Source of the DNA: Levilactobacillus fujinensis
GTDB lineage: Bacteria; Bacillota; Bacilli; Lactobacillales; Lactobacillaceae
Direction: 5' to 3'
Assembly (NCBI RefSeq): GCF_003946335.1
Contig: NZ_RHNX01000021.1
Location: 1-55,229, forward strand
Length of the DNA: 55,229 nucleotides
The notes below the pieces were generated by a model that ran no database searches, was not told the DNA's origin, and was given only the letters and a program-made list of their open reading frames with translations. Shown here piece after piece: positions 53,235-55,229 of this stretch. Position 1 is the stretch's first letter. Every line of letters begins with the position of its first letter. Position numbers and translations under genes: made by a program.

Positions 53235-53492
53235 TTAATCATAATGATTTCTGCAGGCCACAATAATCAAATGATTGTTTTTAAAGGTATAGACCAATCT
53301 ATTCTTACTATCAATTCTTCTTGACCAACCATCTTGATATTTCAATCGTTCTGGCTTTTCCAGGCCCAGTTCTAAACCATCTCGTTGAATGGACTTAATA
53401 AGATTATTGATACACTTTAATGTTTTATGGTCTTCGCCTTGCCAAAAAAAATATTCAGCCCAGGCATCATCTAAAAACTCGATTCCCATCAT
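53235..53492 (-). CDS. YoeB-type toxin
   Basis: An 85-residue RelE-superfamily mRNA interferase. The YoeB set is present: glutamate in EKPERLKY, arginines in GWSRRIDSKNRLVY, and the terminal CRNHYD with the His-Tyr pair. It starts directly after the antitoxin stop codon (TAG-ATG). Here the partner is of the DinJ/RelB type, unlike the YefM-type partner of the toxin at 23956-24219. Confidence 0.94.
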   Translation of the reverse strand: MMGIEFLDDAWAEYFFWQGEDHKTLKCINNLIKSIQRDGLELGLEKPERLKYQDGWSRRIDSKNRLVYTFKNNHLIIVACRNHYD

Positions 53493-53771
53493 CTATTGTT
53501 TACCATCGTCTAAAAGCTGGTGAGACTGAATATCCTGATTGTTAGCCACCTTTTGGAAACGTCGATTAAGTTCTGCCTGATTTGCCTCGCTATAAAATGG
53601 ATCTTTAACTTCAAATGGCAAGCCACCTTCCGCAATACTCTTTTTGATAAAGATATTAATGGCAGTAGAGAGGTTAAGACCTAAGCCATCAAATATTTCT
53701 GCAGCCCTTTTCTTATCCGCTTGACTGGTTTTGACAGAAATTGAAACCTTCTTTTTTTCAGCTTCTAACAT
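53493..53771 (-). CDS. DinJ/RelB-type antitoxin
   Basis: A 92-residue antitoxin with the DinJ ribbon-helix-helix pattern KVSISVKTSQADKKRAAEIF, LGLNLSTAINIFIKKSIAEG and GLPFEV, then a toxin-binding tail. The ATG at 53771 has GAGGTG 6 nt upstream; a GTG three codons earlier is less likely. It abuts the YoeB-like toxin. The pairing of families is mixed but known for type II modules. Confidence 0.9.
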   Translation of the reverse strand: MLEAEKKKVSISVKTSQADKKRAAEIFDGLGLNLSTAINIFIKKSIAEGGLPFEVKDPFYSEANQAELNRRFQKVANNQDIQSHQLLDDGKQ

Positions 53772-53930
53772 GATGCTCACCTCACAGATATAATAACACG
53801 AAACACATCCATTGTATGTTAATCAGACTTATATTTGCGCAAAAACAATCCGAATATTACGCAAAATTCTCTGCTGGAAGAAAAACGCAGCTGAAACATG
53901 CGCTTTAACTCTCAATTTTTCGTTCTAAAC

Positions 53931-53957
53931 AAAAAGCGAGCCACCGTAGTAGCTCGC
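53931..53957 (-). terminator. Terminator of the Lys/Ala-rich secreted protein gene
   Basis: Minus strand: GCGAGC pairs with GCTCGC around a 10-nt loop, followed by TTTTT. Confidence 0.82.
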
Positions 53958-53992
53958 CCAATCTGGAAGAGTATTCGTCTCAAATTAATTGC

Positions 53993-54913
53993 TTAAAATT
54001 TACCAGCAACTAATTTTGATGCCAGAACCCAGCCCTTGTTGGTAACCAAGAGGTACTGAACGTTCTTCTTGCTCTGCTTAACTGTGATCTTCTTGGTTGC
54101 ATAGTAAGTCTTGCCAGCAGCCAAAGTCCCCTTCTTAGTCAACGTCACCTTAGGTTGGTCAGCGGCAAATTTGCCGGTGAAGTAAGCTGGCTTCGTTCCC
54201 TTGAAGTGAAAAGCGGTCTTCTTGATGTTAACGGCCTTTGCTAAAGTATAAGTCTTACCCTTAACAGCCGCTTTCTTAGTGGTTGCCTTTTTGGCAGTGG
54301 CTTTCTTAGCCGTCGTCTTAGTCGTTACTTTCTTAGCAACGGCCTTCTTGGCTACAGTCTTCTTAGCAACAGCTTTCTTAGCTACTGTCTTCTTAGCAGT
54401 CGTCTTTTTAGCCGTTGTCTTAGCAGTCGCAGTTACCTTGGTCCCCGCCTTGACAGCATCAGCAGTCTTCGTAACAGCATTCTTGCCATCAGCCGCCATG
54501 AACTTGCCGGCGGTCAACTGGGATAACTTAGCCCAGCCAGAAGTTTTACCGCTCTTGACGAAGACTAAAGTTTCGCTCTTAGCCTTGGCCGTCTTGGTTG
54601 CCTTGGTTTTGATAACGATCTGCTTGGTTGCGTAGTAGGTCTTTTCGCCAGCTAACGTCCCCTTCTTAGTTAAGCTGACCGTTGACTTGTCTGCCGCAAA
54701 CAGTGCACTAAACAGTTCTGGTTTGCCACTCTTAACGTGGTAAGCAGCCTTTTTGACAGCTTTGCTGCTAGCCAACGTGTAGGTGACCTTCTTGGCAGCT
54801 GACTTAGTCGCCGCGAAAGCAGTAACTTCGGCATTAGCGGGAGCAATAGCTCCTAAACCTAATGGTAATACCATAGCTGCCGCAGCCGCGATCATTGCAA
54901 CTTTTTTCATCAT
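53993..54913 (-). CDS. Secreted protein: two SLAP-like modules joined by a histone-H1-like linker
   Basis: A 306-residue exported protein, with a signal peptide (MMKKVAMIAAAAAMVLPLGL, cleaved near ANAEV). Two similar modules, about 70-85 residues each, lie at the two ends: YTLASSKAVKKAAYHVKSGK...KKGTLAGEKTYYATKQIVIK and YTLAKAVNIKKTAFHFKGTK...KKGTLAAGKTYYATKKITVK. Between them lie about 60 residues made of K, A, T and V (AKKTVAKKAVAKK repeats), like the tail of histone H1. The net charge is strongly positive, so binding to teichoic acid or DNA at the wall is plausible. The ATG at 54913 is chosen; earlier in-frame codons add a non-signal-like stretch. Confidence 0.85.
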   Translation of the reverse strand: MMKKVAMIAAAAAMVLPLGLGAIAPANAEVTAFAATKSAAKKVTYTLASSKAVKKAAYHVKSGKPELFSALFAADKSTVSLTKKGTLAGEKTYYATKQIVIKTKATKTAKAKSETLVFVKSGKTSGWAKLSQLTAGKFMAADGKNAVTKTADAVKAGTKVTATAKTTAKKTTAKKTVAKKAVAKKTVAKKAVAKKVTTKTTAKKATAKKATTKKAAVKGKTYTLAKAVNIKKTAFHFKGTKPAYFTGKFAADQPKVTLTKKGTLAAGKTYYATKKITVKQSKKNVQYLLVTNKGWVLASKLVAGKF

Positions 54914-55092
54914 AACAATTACCCCCCAGTAGATTGTGTTGCTTGAATTCATCTTGAATTCATTGTCATAATACCACGCTACTTTTTTTTAGCCAGTCAA
55001 TAACCCTTGAATCGCTCAGTTTTGCGTAAATAAATCTAATCGAAGTGTAAATTCAGCCAACTTACGTTGAGGGGCCTTATTGGTGAAGAAAC

Positions 55093-55135
55093 AAAAAAGT
55101 CGTGAACCCTATCATATCAAGGATTGCACGACCTT
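55093..55135 (-). terminator. Terminator for a minus-strand unit beyond the window
   Basis: Minus strand: AAAGGTCGTG pairs with CACGACTTT, followed by TTTTG. The rest of 54914-55229 holds no gene; TGTATAAT near 55201 may be a -10 box for a gene to the right. Confidence 0.65.
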
Positions 55136-55229
55136 TGAAACGGTTTTGTTATGGTTCTATGATATTTGGTGTTGATAGAGAAATCTGTCGACGCCATTTT
55201 CTGTATAATAAAAGGGGCACACTGCCCCA

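Noticed and set aside
54270-54640. Short tandem repeats that could suggest a CRISPR array or a plus-strand hydrophobic protein
   Set aside because: The repeats have no spacers and encode the K/A/T linker of the minus-strand secreted protein; the plus-strand frame is its mirror.

Overview
The window looks like chromosomal DNA of a lactic acid bacterium of the family Lactobacillaceae, most likely a heterofermentative lineage near Levilactobacillus. That is inferred from gene content, not from a search: a WxL/DUF916-DUF3324/LPXTG surface-protein cluster, an LmrB-type exporter paired with a DUF4811 protein, a T-box-controlled serS, an oleate hydratase of lactobacillar type, and secreted cell-wall proteins with SLAP-like repeats. 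I see no rRNA, tRNA, CRISPR array, intact insertion sequence or prophage.

Layout. 1-4.2 kb (minus strand): serS with its T-box leader, then a secreted protein and a GH25 lysozyme. 4.2-6.2 kb: a stand-alone purH behind a PurR-type operator. 6.6-7.4 kb: an SDR oxidoreductase. 7.7-10.9 kb: a polyprenyl-type glycosyltransferase followed by a large multi-membrane glycosyltransferase. 11.1-16.4 kb: DUF3737 overlapping a PatB/MalY-type C-S lyase, a small membrane protein, a DyP peroxidase and an MFS exporter. 17.5-21.3 kb: a complete OpuC-type osmolyte ABC transporter behind a long, strongly folding leader. 21.9-24.7 kb: an MFS-like membrane protein, a YefM-YoeB toxin-antitoxin pair and a small membrane protein. 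24.8-26.5 kb: two decayed MFS genes. 26.9-31.2 kb: the WxL surface cluster. 32.2-37.7 kb: a tautomerase, an unknown zinc-finger-like protein, a RelB antitoxin with a frameshifted toxin, and a UvrA-like double ATPase. 38.4-41.0 kb: YagU, a GPH-type sugar symporter and a sugar O-acetyltransferase. 41.7-46.4 kb: a MarR regulator, a YolD-like protein with a LexA box in its promoter, and a TetR-controlled drug exporter. 46.8-50.5 kb: a PadR plus DUF4097 envelope-stress-like operon, cytidine deaminase and signal peptidase I. 50.7-54.9 kb: oleate hydratase, a DinJ-YoeB toxin-antitoxin pair and a secreted Lys/Ala-rich protein.

The most unusual feature is in the intergenic DNA. Nearly every larger gap holds pieces of a mosaic repeat family whose ends share the inverted motif GCTRAAGGTTGAAAG / CTTTCAACCTTTAGC. 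The best-bounded copy (41091-41391) has near-perfect 14-bp terminal inverted repeats and no credible protein, so the family looks like a MITE or a structured non-coding element. Other observations worth checking are the opuC leader with mutually exclusive stems, three LexA-box-like sites near 34.3-34.5 and 42.4 kb, unusual motif changes in PurH and oleate hydratase, and several broken genes. All computations here were done by eye.
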